Both the position numbers and the translations under genes were made by a program. Of a DNA stretch of 64,000 nt, positions 47,533 to 58,771 are shown piece after piece (within the stretch, counting starts at the first letter, position 1; the number at the start of each line of letters is the position of its first letter). Under the pieces are notes generated by a model. It searched no databases. It was given only the letters and a program-made list of their open reading frames with translations, and was not told the origin of the DNA. The stretch is from the NCBI GenBank assembly GCA_907165135.1, contig OU015567.1:8747001-8811000 (forward strand), read 5' to 3'. This DNA comes from Oikopleura dioica (Eukaryota; Chordata; Appendicularia; Copelata; Oikopleuridae).

Positions 47533-47997
47533 TTAGTTTCGGAAGTGTGGACGTCGATGATTGTCTCGCGGTTGTGGCTTGGTGAGCCAGGAGCCGATGA
47601 GTTCTTTGTCATCGTCGGTTCTGAAGGTAAAGTATCGTCGAAACTTCAAGCCCTGGAAGTCATCTCGCTTGCTCCCCTGGTTGTAGAAGCCGATGACTGA
47701 GCTGTCTTTTGCGTCGATCTTGTTTTTGCCGAAGTCGGCTTCGATGGCTGGTTGCACTCGTTCGCCGAGGTAGGGATCAGGGAAACGCTGGGTTCTTTTG
47801 GTGCCATCGTCAGTAAGCTCGTCAGAATTCTTGTTGTTATTGTCCAATTCTTCAAACTCGTCGATGATGAAATCGTTTGGTGTCTTGAGTTCTGGAGAAG
47901 ATGGAGCCGATCTCTTTGGCATCAGTGGTGGTGCAGGCGCCTTTCTCTTCGGTGTGATTTTCTTATGAGTTGTAGAGGTGGCCGCGTTAGGTTTCAT
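47533..47997 (-). CDS. Single-exon basic, disordered protein, function unknown
   Basis: An open frame of 154 residues from ATG 47997 to TAG 47533. The N-terminus is Thr/Lys/Pro-rich (TTHKKITPKRKAPAPPLMPK, nuclear-signal like), the middle has DFIIDEFEELDNNNKNSDEL, and the C-terminus is charged and aromatic (LKFRRYFTFRTDDDKELIG). Codon use looks coding. No family recognised. It lies about 217 bp upstream of the G-patch gene on the same strand. Confidence 0.6.
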   Translation of the reverse strand: MKPNAATSTTHKKITPKRKAPAPPLMPKRSAPSSPELKTPNDFIIDEFEELDNNNKNSDELTDDGTKRTQRFPDPYLGERVQPAIEADFGKNKIDAKDSSVIGFYNQGSKRDDFQGLKFRRYFTFRTDDDKELIGSWLTKPQPRDNHRRPHFRN

Positions 47998-48168
47998 TCT
48001 TGTTTCGATGCTGTTACAAAACTGCGTTGTTTGTTGTTTTCTGATGGTTTTTGTGAACGCGCTCTGGTTTTATACTGGGTTACTGAGAAGGAGGGCGCTG
48101 CTCGCGAACTCACCCGCGGCGGGATGCCGCTTTCATGGCCAAAAATAGCCCCACCAGCTAAGCCTAAC

Positions 48169-48486
48169 TTAGTTATCAGCTTTTTTTATCTGATCGATTC
48201 CCAGACGAAATGATTCACACATTCTAGTGGAAAATAAATTAAAAGCTTGAATCGCGGATAAAGCTTTATCGACGCAGTTTGAAATAAAGTCGCGGTGCGC
48301 AAAAGAAGACCCTGGTTGTGTGAGGAGAAGTGAGGCAAAGGGCCGATCATAGATAAAAGAGCGAAGCAAAGCTTTCTGAGAATGTTGAGTCAAATTAAGA
48401 CCCTTCTCGATTGGCAGGAAAAACGTGTCAGAAATAAATGAGTGCAACATATTGATAAAGTGCGTGAAATTAACATAGCCTAACAT
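48169..48486 (-). CDS. Open reading frame, 105 residues, doubtful
   Basis: An ATG frame of 105 codons (MLGYVNFTHFINMLHSFI ...) with no signal peptide and no motif I know. It lies between the uridine phosphorylase stop and the disordered protein. It could be a real small gene or chance. Confidence 0.3.
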   Translation of the reverse strand: MLGYVNFTHFINMLHSFISDTFFLPIEKGLNLTQHSQKALLRSFIYDRPFASLLLTQPGSSFAHRDFISNCVDKALSAIQAFNLFSTRMCESFRLGIDQIKKADN

Positions 48487-48647
48487 AAATAATTATTGGC
48501 AAAAGTGTTTGGAGCGTAACTTCGTTGAAACAAGTCAGGTGTAGATATAACCGTAAATATTAAAAAGTGAGTGAAAGAAAAAGGTAAAGAAGTTGAAAAA
48601 TGTGTGCACCAAAAGATTTACTTAGATTCTAAATTTTAGAATGAAAG

Positions 48648-49725
48648 CTATTCATTCTTGAGCTCCTTCTTGGCTCCGTCGACAACTCGATTCTTCACAA
48701 CTTGCAAGATCAACTGGAGGGGGTGTTGCTCAAACGACTTCAGTTCCTCCTTTGTAGAGGTGATTTGATCGCCTTTCAAGCGATTGACGATAGAGCAGCA
48801 AACCACGGCGCCTGGAATTTTTGCCCTGTTACAGAATGACAAGAATACATTTGCCTCCATTTCCATGTTGAAAACACCCGCTTCTTTGTTGGCGCGGCGG
48901 ATGAAGTCGAACTTGTCTTTGAGTGTGTAATCGCAGAGAGCACCGTCCAGTCGACACTGCGCTTCGTAAAAGTCATCGCAGCCCATGGTATTGCCAATTT
49001 GGTAGTCGATGGAGAGGTCCTCAGCGGCCTGGATGAACTCTAGGAGCAACGATTATCTCTGTGAAGGAAAGATGATCAGTTACCTTGATTGAGTTTTTCA
49101 TCCGCTTTCGCTTCGTATCTTACTTTCTTGCCACAAGAAACCACTTCGTATCCTGGCTCACAAGTAGCATCGTACCCTTCTTTCGTAATAATTACCGTTC
49201 CTGGTTCAGCACCGAGTCCCCCAGAAGTGCCCATTCGAATGAAAGAAAAATCAGTTGCGCCTGCGTATCGCAGAAGCTTGGCCACTTCATGAAGAGCGAT
49301 GTTGAGGGAGCCGAAACCCATCCCATGATTCAAGGTCAGGACTGGCCCTACTTTGTACATGACGAAACGACCTGCTCGCCTGGCAATGTCGTTTGTATGC
49401 GCATCTGGAGCTAAATAAACAGGATCTTATACTGTTATTTTATCGGAAGCTTACGCATTGAATAATAACCACTCATCGCTTCATACGCTTGTCTGGCGAA
49501 GTTCTCGACTCTCCCACGAGATCCTCCCATGCAGACAAACTTGACATCGCCGTATTTTCTTCTGATCGCTTCCAAGTCTGATGTATCGACAGCGAGATGG
49601 TACAGAATATCGACTTCGTCAACAGAAAGGTGCGGATTGAGCTGTCTAAGGATGTTGTCTTGTTTGTTTGGAAGCTCAGTTGATGGTACAGCTTGGGCCG
49701 CGTTGTTGTTCAAAGCTGATGCCAT
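48648..49725 (-). CDS. UPP: Uridine phosphorylase
   Basis: Converts uridine and phosphate to uracil and ribose-1-phosphate in the pyrimidine salvage pathway. Start ATG 49725. The motifs are DVKFVCMGGSRGR (phosphate-binding loop), VLTLNHGMGFGSLNIALHEV, FSFIRMGTSGGLGAEPGT, GNTMGCDDFYEAQCRLDGAL, and NMEMEANVFLSFCNRA, where the E-x-E segment binds ribose. These match animal UPP1/UPP2 rather than the bacterial Udp type. Three exons or more with introns near 49050 and 49415. It ends VDGAKKELKNE at 48648. Paralog 1 or 2 is not decided. Confidence 0.93.
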
Positions 49726-49925
49726 TCTTTTCTGAGCGATTTATTCAGTCAAAAATGCTTGAATTCATATTTCGTCTTACAGAAAAAAGAATGGCGGAAC
49801 TGAAGGATGGCAGTACAGTACAGTCATGATTACAGAAAAAAGATACAGTGGGAATTATAGCGATCAAAATTAAATATTCAGTGAATATTCATTAGTTTTG
49901 GAAATAGTTAAATAGGTATTTTGTG

Positions 49926-51284
49926 TTAGTACTTGTCGAGCTTATTGGTTGGAATTCCTTGCGCTTTCATTAGTTCTCGAGTCCAGGGAAGCTCGGACAT
50001 CGCCATTTGATAGCATAAAGGATCTTTGAATCCCTCCTCCGTGAGCTAGGAAAGATTAACAATAGCCCATTGGAACGCATTCGGTACCTGAATTCCTTTG
50101 ACAATTAATCCAGGCGGCTGATAAGTCCGAAAATCTGGATGAAGCTGGCTGTTAGGTAAATATCCGTCGACGCATTTTTCTGTTAGTTGGTCAATAAGTG
50201 TGTGCATTTTTTCGACGTCGTGCGCAATTTTTTCCTCCCCGATGTGCGAAATTCGCCTCCAAAGGGTTCTATTGAAGTGGTCGTATAATCTAGCATCAGC
50301 TTGATTCCATTCAAGAAGCTTTTCTTGCGTCTTTTTTGACAACTCCGTTTTTTTCGGTCGAGCATTGGTGATGAAGCAGGCGATATCTTCGATTGACAAA
50401 CACAAATCATGCTTCAGAACAGCGAGGCTTTCAGCCATGTGTTCTGTGATCATAATTAGGTTCCATTTCTGACTGATTAATTTCAAGTTTTCAGCGATTT
50501 TCTTCGGCTCCTCTTCCATCGGATCGAAGCCGAACTCGTAGGTCAAATGATTTCTTGAGAAAAAGGAGGTCATTTGCTTCGAATGCTTTATGTATTTGTG
50601 CGGATCGTCGAGGAATTTTTCTATTCATCTTTAAAAATGAGAGAAAAAAAGTAGTTCTTACCAAGAGTGCCGGCTGTTTTGAACTGCGGTGCGACCCCTT
50701 TCATGTAGTTGAAAACGGATTCAAACATAGACGTCGGATTCCGAATGATGGACAAGTGATAGACTGGCTCATCCATCGCAAAGAGCTTCTCAACGTCTGG
50801 GCTGTATCGAAGATGATGCGCAATGATATCTGGTTTAGGGCAACTCTCGCAATATCCGTGAACATCAGACACTTTGAATGACTTCCAGTAGCTGAAGATG
50901 GACTTTCCCGATTTGGGCAGAGCGAACGTTTTCTTATTCTGAAGAAATAAGGCTAGTAAATGATCTTTTCAGGTGTCCTACTTTTTGGCCCCAGCGAAGT
51001 AAGACGTTTTGAACTGTCGAGCTAGCCGTCTTGTGTGTTTTCAAGAAGATGATCTTCTCCGCCATCGGGTGGCAATGATTATCTTTGGCGAGTGGATCTT
51101 GATGAGGTTGCCCGTGATTTTGCCGATGTCTTGGGACGAGATCTCCCGCTTCGCTGATGAAGGCTGTTTGACTTTCAACGGAGTCTTCGAGCTTGACTTT
51201 TATAATATAGAGCAGTGGCAACAAAATGACGATAACGAGTGTCAGTCCGGTCCGGAACATCCCGCCAATTGAAATGGCGTTCAT
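49926..51284 (-). CDS. Galactose-3-O-sulfotransferase
   Basis: Golgi type II membrane enzyme that transfers sulfate from PAPS to galactose. Start ATG 51284; the hydrophobic anchor is LTLVIVILLPLLYII. The PAPS 5'-phosphosulfate loop reads IFLKTHKT, then ASSTVQNVLLRWG, the Gal3ST signature. Next come DIIAHHLRYSPDVEKLF, LSIIRNPTSMFESVFNYM (3'-phosphate motif RNP) and, downstream, NLIMITEHMAESLAVLKHDL. The C-terminus ends KLDKY at 49926. GAL3ST1 to GAL3ST4 cannot be told apart here. Confidence 0.9.
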
Positions 51285-52075
51285 CTAAATTGATTACAAG
51301 TTATTTTTATCCTTTTTCCCTTCCTCTTGATATTTTGAAAACAAAGACAGCGTTTATTTTAAATGTAACAGCCTATTTTTCAACCCTCCTAGAAATATAA
51401 AAGCCTAATCATATCGTTTTATAAACCCTATTAGTACACAGATTAGACCTTGAGCTACATTTCTACGCGTTATCGGACCCTCTACGATGACTGTACTTGA
51501 AGGAGTCCTTGCTTTTATGCAAAAATAATAAATTATCTTTGATGATTTTCTCACGAGAATCAGCAAAGGATTCATCTATTCATTTCATTTTCATAATAAA
51601 AACACGGGTCTTTGAATGGTGTTGATGTATTATTCGGAGATAGTACGGAAGCCTGGAACATGGAATGGCGAGGGATTTATGTACAAAAATATAAATTTAT
51701 CAAAGTAAGCGAAGTTCTTTTATTAAACTTTAGTTCGTTATTCCTGGTCTCGAAACTCCGGAAGAGAACAAATGAAGATATCCGTTTATAATAAAGTTTG
51801 TTAAATTATAAATGAATGTATAAAAGTAGGAACGGTGACAGAGAGTGAAGAACGATTCCTTTATACAGAATACGAATGCGTTGTGCTGTGAAAATTAACG
51901 GTTAGGAAATGCTCGAATAGAAAGGTCAGCTAACAAATTTCGGGGAGTGAGATGGGTGCTTTGGTTCATTTTTTCAGTGTTAAATTTTTTTTTGGAATTT
52001 GCGAAAAGCATTTTCTTGAATATACAGAAATGATTTTTACGGAAATAGAAGAAAATAGTGAAGAGTTGTGTAGGT
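51285..52075. other. Intergenic, with remnant of the CSN1/Pumilio MITE family
   Basis: At about 51440-51510 a stretch with TTAGACCTTGAGCTACATTT ... CTCTACGAT ... GGAGTCC aligns with the repeat unit of the Pumilio element (AGACCATGAGCTACATTTTG ... TCTACGAT ... GGAGT). Flanking TATAAAAGC and GCTTTTATG look like decayed inverted ends. The rest is AT-rich and probably 3' UTR of the LGN/GPSM gene. Confidence 0.6.
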
Positions 52076-55000
52076 TTACTTTAGTAAATTGGCAAAGAAA
52101 TCGTCGTCAGGAATCGTCCTGACTTGCGGTCGTTTGGAACGGACACCAGGAATGACTCCAGATCGCTGCTCGTCGAGTCGCCCGCTTTGGGCTCCTTTCA
52201 TCAGCACTTCGAAAATGTCATCATCTGCGAATTTTTCTTTCTTCTGAAATTGAAAAAGTTAAGATTCTCTTCCTTATTGTCAAGTTTTGCACTCTTACCT
52301 TTTCTTTCTTTGGTTTTTTGTGTTGTATTTTTTGAAGATTGGAATCTGACTGGCTTTGGTTTATGTGGTGTTGTTGCTTTTCTTGGAGTTCAGCGAGCGA
52401 TACTCTTTGGTTTTCCAGTCTTCTGTTGGAGTTATTGGTTCCTGTTATCGCAGCTAAGAGTCCTTCGATGTCTTCTTTTTTCGTCACAAGTTTTTGGTCT
52501 GATCTTTGCTCATTGATCCTGAATAAGTGGGGTTGAAAGAGACTGTGAGGAGCAACTAGAATTCACCTTGATCTTTGAACTCGATCGAGCATGTCAAACA
52601 TATCCTCTGTATTTTCCTTGTCGACGTCAACTGATGATTTCCGTTTTTCTGGTTTGTCTTTTGCTTTTTCTTTCGAGAAAAACGCTGCGAAGGGGTTTTT
52701 CTTTTTGTCCTTTGCTCGTGGGGTCATTGAAAGAAGATCTAGGTGTTCCATGCTCCTTCTTCTGCACAAAAGCGATCTGCAAGGCGACGATGGTGCTTCT
52801 GAGGCCGTTTCTAACTGAAGTAGCGTTTCCTCTGCGAAACAAGCTGCTTCTTCATCTCCTATCTCTCGGCTGATCTCCAAGTGTCTCTTCGTGTAAAACG
52901 CAGCGCGGTCTTTATTCCCCAAGTTTTTGTGCGCGTTCCCGAGAGCCCAGTAAGCCCGACCTGAATTAAATATCATGTGATGAACTTACGTAGAAAACAA
53001 GTAGGAAAACACTGATCCGAAAATTTATTAGCGCTAGGGTTGATAGAGCAGAGGTTAATGATCAGACCACTGTAAGACCGACTGTCTGTATCTGTCTATG
53101 TCTTCATATTTTAGTAACAAGGGGATTAGCAAAAGCTTGACAGGAGCTTTACCCGCTCCAAGTTTAATCAAATGAGAAATGCAGTAGTCCTCCTGCTGTT
53201 CGAAATCCCCGGGGGAAAGCGCCCTTTTTAGCCCCTGCGAAGTATGAAAATAATTGACCCTGCTTCAAAAAATAACAAGATAGTAATAAGAATGGACTTT
53301 CCTTCACCGATTCTGTCAGCGAGCCGCTGGGCAATGTGTAGATGTTCGATGTAATATTTGATGGCATCTTTGTAACGGTTCATTAACGAAGACGTCGCCC
53401 CTAAAAAAGAAAATGCCAGCCACCGTACAGCTATCTGACAAAATGGAGACAAAGAACCTACCTAGGCAGTAGCAGGCTTGAGCTTCCATTGCGAGTTCAT
53501 TTGTATCTTGGGCGATTTGTCTCACTGCAAAAAATATTTAAAAAATATTATTATATATAAGTGACCGCACGGAGGGATGATCCAGAAAGGTCACCAGCCC
53601 AAAAGAAAGATATGTATGGTAATTAAATGATCGTTCCATGATGAGCACTCCTTGCGGTCAAATATATAAACGATAGGTATAGCGCTAATAGAGGCTGAAC
53701 GGGTCCAACCGTCCGATTTACCGTTTTGATAGCAGACCAGCGCCTCCTCATAATTTTCAAGGAAGATGAATGAATTGCCGAGATTGGTGTTCGCCCTTCT
53801 TTGGGCTTGTTGGTCGTTCTAAAGTAGAATTTGAAAAAGAAGAGCTTCCTCTTTGTGAATGAGTGGGAATAATTTATCCCTCGCGCTTATTAAATTAATA
53901 CCTGGCTCTTTGCAATTTCGAGCCGCTCCCTGTGGCATTCAACTGAAGTCTCGTACGATTGTAATCGGTAATGCGCGTTTCCTAGATTCCCGTAAGCCTT
54001 CCCCATAGACACCAGATCGTTCATCGCTTTCACTATCGCCAGATAATACTCGTAGTACGTGATCGCTTCCTTCAGTGCTTTTTGCGCGTCTGGACTTGAT
54101 ATTCCGTTCAGATCCGATTTGGCTTTGTTGTGAAAGATGTTTCCCAGATTATACAGTGCTCTTGCTTCTCCTTTTCTGAAATAAATCTTACAGAAGAAAC
54201 CAAAAGCGCATAATTCTACAGAGAACTCTATTTCGACGAAGACGAGCGTAGAGAAAGACAATTTATGTACCTATTTCCGAGCTCTCTCCAGACTTGCAGC
54301 TGCTGCCTGCACAAGTCTGTAGCTTCTTCGAAAAGACACAAAGATCTCATCGTGTTTCCCAGATTGCCCAGTGCGTTTGCTTCTAATTCCGAGTCTCCCA
54401 TGCTCCTCGCCAGCTCGAGCTCCTTCTCGTGGAACTCCCTGGCCAGGGCGAAGTTTTGCAAGTAAAAGTAAGCATTCCCGACTTGGGCGTAAACAGCAGC
54501 AGTGATTACTGGATCGGTGGAGCCGCGCGCTAGTGCTTGCTTGAATTTGGCAATCGCATCTTCTAGCTGATTTTCTGAAAGAAAGAAGCATTATTTGAAA
54601 TTCATTTTGAAAAGAAAAATTGAAATTTTTCATGGATGAAACTTTTGAAATTTGAAAAATGCTAGAAATCGCCGTCTTCGTCCATTTCTGAACAAATAAA
54701 AAATGACAAAGGATTTGGCGACGAAAAACGGTTCTGTTTGAGTTTGTCCGTGAACTTCTCTGAACTTGGACCCTCGGAAAGTATCGGAAAGGTGATAATG
54801 AGGCAAAACTTGGCCGTGTGAAATGAGTTTTTAACGGATTATGTAACAAAAGATCCCAATAACCAAAAGAAAAATCTGATTCTTGCGCGAAAAAATACTG
54901 AAAACCGTTTATTAAGTCCACTTTTGAGAGAAATAACTGTATTTTCAATAAAATAAGACAGTAAGTAATCTTGTTGAGTGTATTAAATTCAAGTTTTCAA

Positions 55001-55162
55001 GAAAAATGGTCAGAAATCACCGAATTTTCGCTAGAAAATACAAAAAAATCAACGAATTTCGCCCCACTTTCCTTAGAAAATTACTGTATTGAAAGATAAA
55101 TATAAACAGTACTAACCTTTACATAAATTTTCGGCCTCAAGGGCGAGTTCTACAAAACTCAT
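52076..55162 (-). CDS. GPSM2: LGN/Pins-type G-protein signalling modulator (TPR + GoLoco)
   Basis: Cortical spindle-orientation adaptor. Start ATG 55162 (MSFVELALEAENLCK, as in LGN LELALEGERLCK). Eight TPR-like repeats follow, including VYAQVGNAYFYLQNFALARE, ELEANALGNLGNTMRSL, ARALYNLGNIFHN, KAYGNLGNAHYRL and RAYWALGNAHKNLGNKDRAA, with the LGN spacing of Gly-Asn. The C-terminus has GoLoco motifs: DMFDMLDRVQRSRINEQRS and DIFEVLMKGAQSGRLDEQRS, each with the Gα-contacting Arg and the DEQR end. A last DDDFFANLLK looks like a truncated third motif ending at the stop, so there are fewer than the four of vertebrate LGN. Introns at about 53000-53160 and 53560-53660 contain repeat-like DNA. Confidence 0.92.
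53562..53660. mobile_element. Short MITE-like inverted repeat in a GPSM intron
   Basis: TGACCGCACGGAG at the left and CTCCTTGCGGTCA at the right are inverted with one mismatch and partial similarity for about 12 further bases, in an AT-rich context (ATATATAA on both sides). Total about 99 bp. No clear target duplication. Confidence 0.55.
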
Positions 55163-56367
55163 GAGCCCAAATTTCTCTCTTCTTCTCTGATTTTCTGGCT
55201 TTTCTCGCTCTTTTTTCGATCTGACAGCGTTAAGTTTTATTGGCCGCCTTTTTCTCTCTCTCTTCCCGGCGGTTAATATTTCTGTGATTTGTTTAGTATC
55301 GATTCTCGAGTGAAGAGGGAATGTTTCCACTTTTTGTTTTTTTCGCTTTTTTTTCCGCGCGGGTCGCCGTGGGCGCTCGCTCGCCCCTCGTCCATTGGCC
55401 CCGCGCGAACCTCAACCCTAATCTGAAATGAGAATGTCTCTGTCGAGAATTTCAGTCTATCAGAATATGCATGCCGTAATTCTTGGTTAGGTTGAAAATA
55501 AGGAATGAAAAATCCGCCCGGCGTTATCATAGACTATGGACCATAGACTATGGTACTCTGATTCATAGCAGAGTTACATGACTTCTGAAAAAGGCCCGCT
55601 CAGCTCAGCTCAGAGAAATTTTCACTGAGGTCAGCTCAGCTCAGCAGAATTGAAGCAAAATATGCAACTCTGATTCATAGAACCAGATTTTCGAAAATCC
55701 TCTAAACTTTGGTACTACTGATTATTTTATGGGGCTTTAAATCGGCATAACTTGTCACTTATCAAGACTTACTGTATTTTTTAAAGAAATTAATGAAGAA
55801 AAGCGTGCATGTTGTTGATTACGATATGCGTCGATGAGAGCCGCTTCCAACTACTTCAACTGTTTAGTAGGAATGAGCAAACATTGTCGCCACCGTCGGA
55901 CCATCCAAAATGGTGTTTGTTTGTTCCAGCTAACCAGTTGAACTTTTCCGAATTGGTTCCCAACCCGCCGCTTCTATTACGGAATTTCACTTTCGCAACG
56001 GGTCGTCTTTTCAAGTCAATTACTCGGGCCGCTCGAATGAGCACCTGCTGCAACCGCGGAAGTTCGCTAGCTCGGATTTTACGCGTTCTGCATTTTCTAT
56101 TGATCGCACTGATTTCTGATTTGCAATCGGTTCACCTCGCAATAGCTCTTTTCTCAATCCACTTATCTCAACCTCGGCCAAAATCCTTTTACCATAAACT
56201 CTCCCTAAGATTGTCAAGAAAACATCGGCATTGATAGCACAAGATTGTTGATAAAGGGTTGAATTATTGAAAAAATTTGGAGACAAGAAGAAGTTCTTTT
56301 AAGAAGGAACGGTTTATTATTTACAGTTTGCGTGCAAAATTATACTAATATACAGGAACTGATAAGT
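55163..56367. other. Intergenic with decayed repeats
   Basis: About 1.2 kb upstream of the LGN/GPSM gene. It has CATAGACTATG tandem copies (55530-55551), CTCAGCTCAGCTCAG arrays (55600-55650) and CTCTGATTCATAG twice (near 55557 and 55668). On the minus strand near 55905-56290 there is coding-like sequence (KFNWLAGTNKHHFG) similar to a stretch beyond the P450 gene (58425-58480). Confidence 0.45.
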
Positions 56368-57951
56368 TTAACAGTCGATAGGAGTAAATTTCAATTGAAC
56401 GTTGTCGGGTGAAAGAAGCTGTCCCCATGTCTTTGGGCTTGGCTCGACTTCGCTGCCTGGCGCAATTTCAAACTTTCGGACGATCTGACTCGCAAAGGTG
56501 AAATATTCATCCCTAGCCAATCGGAGGCCAACGCAATTTCGGTTTCCAATTCCGAAGGCGCAGATTTTTGGATTGTGAACGAATCGACCGTTGTCATCCA
56601 AATGTCGAGTGTGGTCGAAAACTTCGGGACTTTTGAAGTTCTTGCCGCTGTGCATCACCGCTGTTAGAGAGCCGAGGACGAGAGCGCCTTTTGGAATCGT
56701 GACATTGTCGAGAGTGATGGTTTCTTTTGCCATGTGAGGGAGGGAATCGGTGACGACTCGATGTCGCTGGTTTTCGAGGAGGATGGCGCGAGTTTGGTGA
56801 CAGCTACCTCTGACGATTCGGCCGTACTTGGCAATAGAAGTGTTGATTTCATCTCGAATGATCGCCTGCAATTCTGGTCGCTTGCTCAACGTCAACAAGA
56901 GCCAGCAAAGGGTTACGGTCACGGAATCGCTAGAGGCAACGTAGAGAGAGACAACAGACATGGAAGCGGAGTAGAAGTTCATTTCTGATCGATTTTGAGA
57001 GCTTTCGATCATACTGTCGATGAAGTTTCGCGCCTGGCCGGGCATGAATGATTCTTTGTGAATCTGGATTTGTTGGAGAATGTAGGGAAGAAGGCCTTTT
57101 ACCAGGGCGTCGTTGAATCTTTTCTCACCAGGGTTGATCCAGTCGATCAGTCGAGACATGAAGGGGAGCTTGAGAATGCTCATTGGGAGGATGTAATGAA
57201 TCACTTTCGTCAAAACTCGATGCTGGACGTTTCCGAGGATCGTTTTGATGTTGTCAGCGAGAGATTCGAATTCAGGGTCGTTGATGTCAAGTCGTTTGCC
57301 AAGAGCGACTTCGGTCAAACTGTTCAAAGTGGCGTTCATGAAAAGAACTCGTGGATCAAAAGCTTTTCCATTTCCCTCGCCAGATTGAGCCAGAATAGCG
57401 CTGCAGAGATCATCCGCATTTATGCTGAGCATTTCTTCCATTTGCTCGCTGCCTTTGATGAAGGACTTGAAAAACCGCGACGAATGGATTTATGGAAGTC
57501 ATCGTAGTGGCCTGTAGAAAGACCTTCGGTTCCAGTATCGCCGTTTTTGAAGAAGGGGCAGTTTTCCCCGAGAATAGCTTTGGCGACCGCAGCCAGTCCT
57601 TGCTGGGCTCGCATGATGAGCGAAGCCTGGACGAGCTTTTTATTGACGAATCGGCTAGAGAGCTCGACTTTGTTGAATGCGTCTTTCATGATTTCATAGT
57701 CAGTGATGACATAAATGCCAAGATTGGATTTGTAGACTTTAGGAAGACGATTTGCAGCGGCTTCTTCCTTGATGTAAGCGAAGTTTTCGCTCTTTTTTGT
57801 CGGAAATTTTGGCTTGTAGCGTCTAAGATAGGGTTAGTCTTTGTTCGGAAATATGGATAAAGTACCTTTTTGTTGTTGCTCGCCATTTGTTGCAAACGTC
57901 TTTTATGATAAGTTCAAGGGAGGATTCGAGGAGATCGTTTAGGCAGATCAT
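56368..57951 (-). CDS. Cytochrome P450, short N-terminus
   Basis: Haem-thiolate monooxygenase. Main exon (56368-57441) reads to FGIGNRNCVGLRLARDE, the haem loop FxxGxRxCxG with the Cys ligand. The ExxR motif is ENQRHR. The I-helix reads SLYVASSDSVTVTLCWLLL, with the usual acid-Thr pair altered to DS/VT. Preceding exons give RYKPKFPTKKSENFAY and KSNLGIYVITDYEIMKDAF (beta-1 region) and the start MICLNDLLESSLELIIKDV at 57951. The proline-rich hinge (PPGP) and a clear N-terminal membrane anchor are absent, so the start could be wrong or the protein soluble-ended. CYP2-clan type is likely from the I-helix to haem spacing. Confidence 0.85.
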
Positions 57952-58771
57952 TATTTTTTACTTTAGTTTTTTATTCTAGCTTCTTTTGCTGATGATTCTA
58001 CAACGCACCTCAGCCGGTTAAATACAACCATAAGCAGCGCCATCTCTATATCACCTGCCTCTTCCCATGATCTTCGGGAACATCCGATTCTTTATCAAAG
58101 AGTTGCTGTTTTTAAGTTTCAACTGTTCTCATGTACACTTGAGGGAGAGTGAACCTGAGAGTTCCTGCCTTACGTGCCAAGCAAACTTTTCACACTTTTA
58201 CAGCCAAGTGCTTGAATGAACCATTTGACTCAAGATGACTTTTTTATAAGTTTGCTGACACGTAAAGACCCTAGTTATCAATGAAAGCATACAAGAATAG
58301 GGTAGCACATTCAATTATTTGCAATCAAGGAAGAAACCTGAAAGTCTTCAATCTTCGTAATCATTATAGACGCTTATCATTTTATTCAGCTAAGAAATAA
58401 AACAAATAGACGGAAAACGACTTGGCGCGATGTTTATCTATTCCAGCTAACCATTTGAACTTTTTAGAATTCGTTCCCAGGGTTCATCGCGACTGCTTAT
58501 TTCGCCATCTTTTCGACTCCGAACATTTTCGCAATTTTCAATTGATGATTTCAATTATTGTTGATAATAGACAAGAGTTTATTGCGAACGCTCCTACCAT
58601 TACGGTGTCGGCAGATTCTTTTTCAGGGCACAAGTAAATAAATAAATATCTGCTAAACAGTGTCTTCAATGTTTTACATTTGTTTGCATTTGAAAACTTA
58701 ATCGAAACTAAGCATCTTCTGTTGAGCATTTTATATGGCTTCGATAATACCAAAGTTCTTCTAGGTAAGTT
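57952..58771. other. Intergenic with partial duplicate of sequence at 55.9 kb
   Basis: About 820 bp. A stretch at 58425-58480 resembles 55905-55960 (both contain TCCAGCTAACCA(G/T)TTGAACTTTT). I see no gene. Confidence 0.4.

Noticed and set aside
54271-54948. 225-codon minus-strand frame over the LGN/GPSM intron and TPR exon
   Set aside because: It crosses a clear acceptor and is out of frame with the TPR repeats; a shadow.
55595-55650. CTCAGCTCAG arrays as possible regulatory sites
   Set aside because: Short tandem repeats with no gene start nearby that they clearly serve; kept only as a repeat note.
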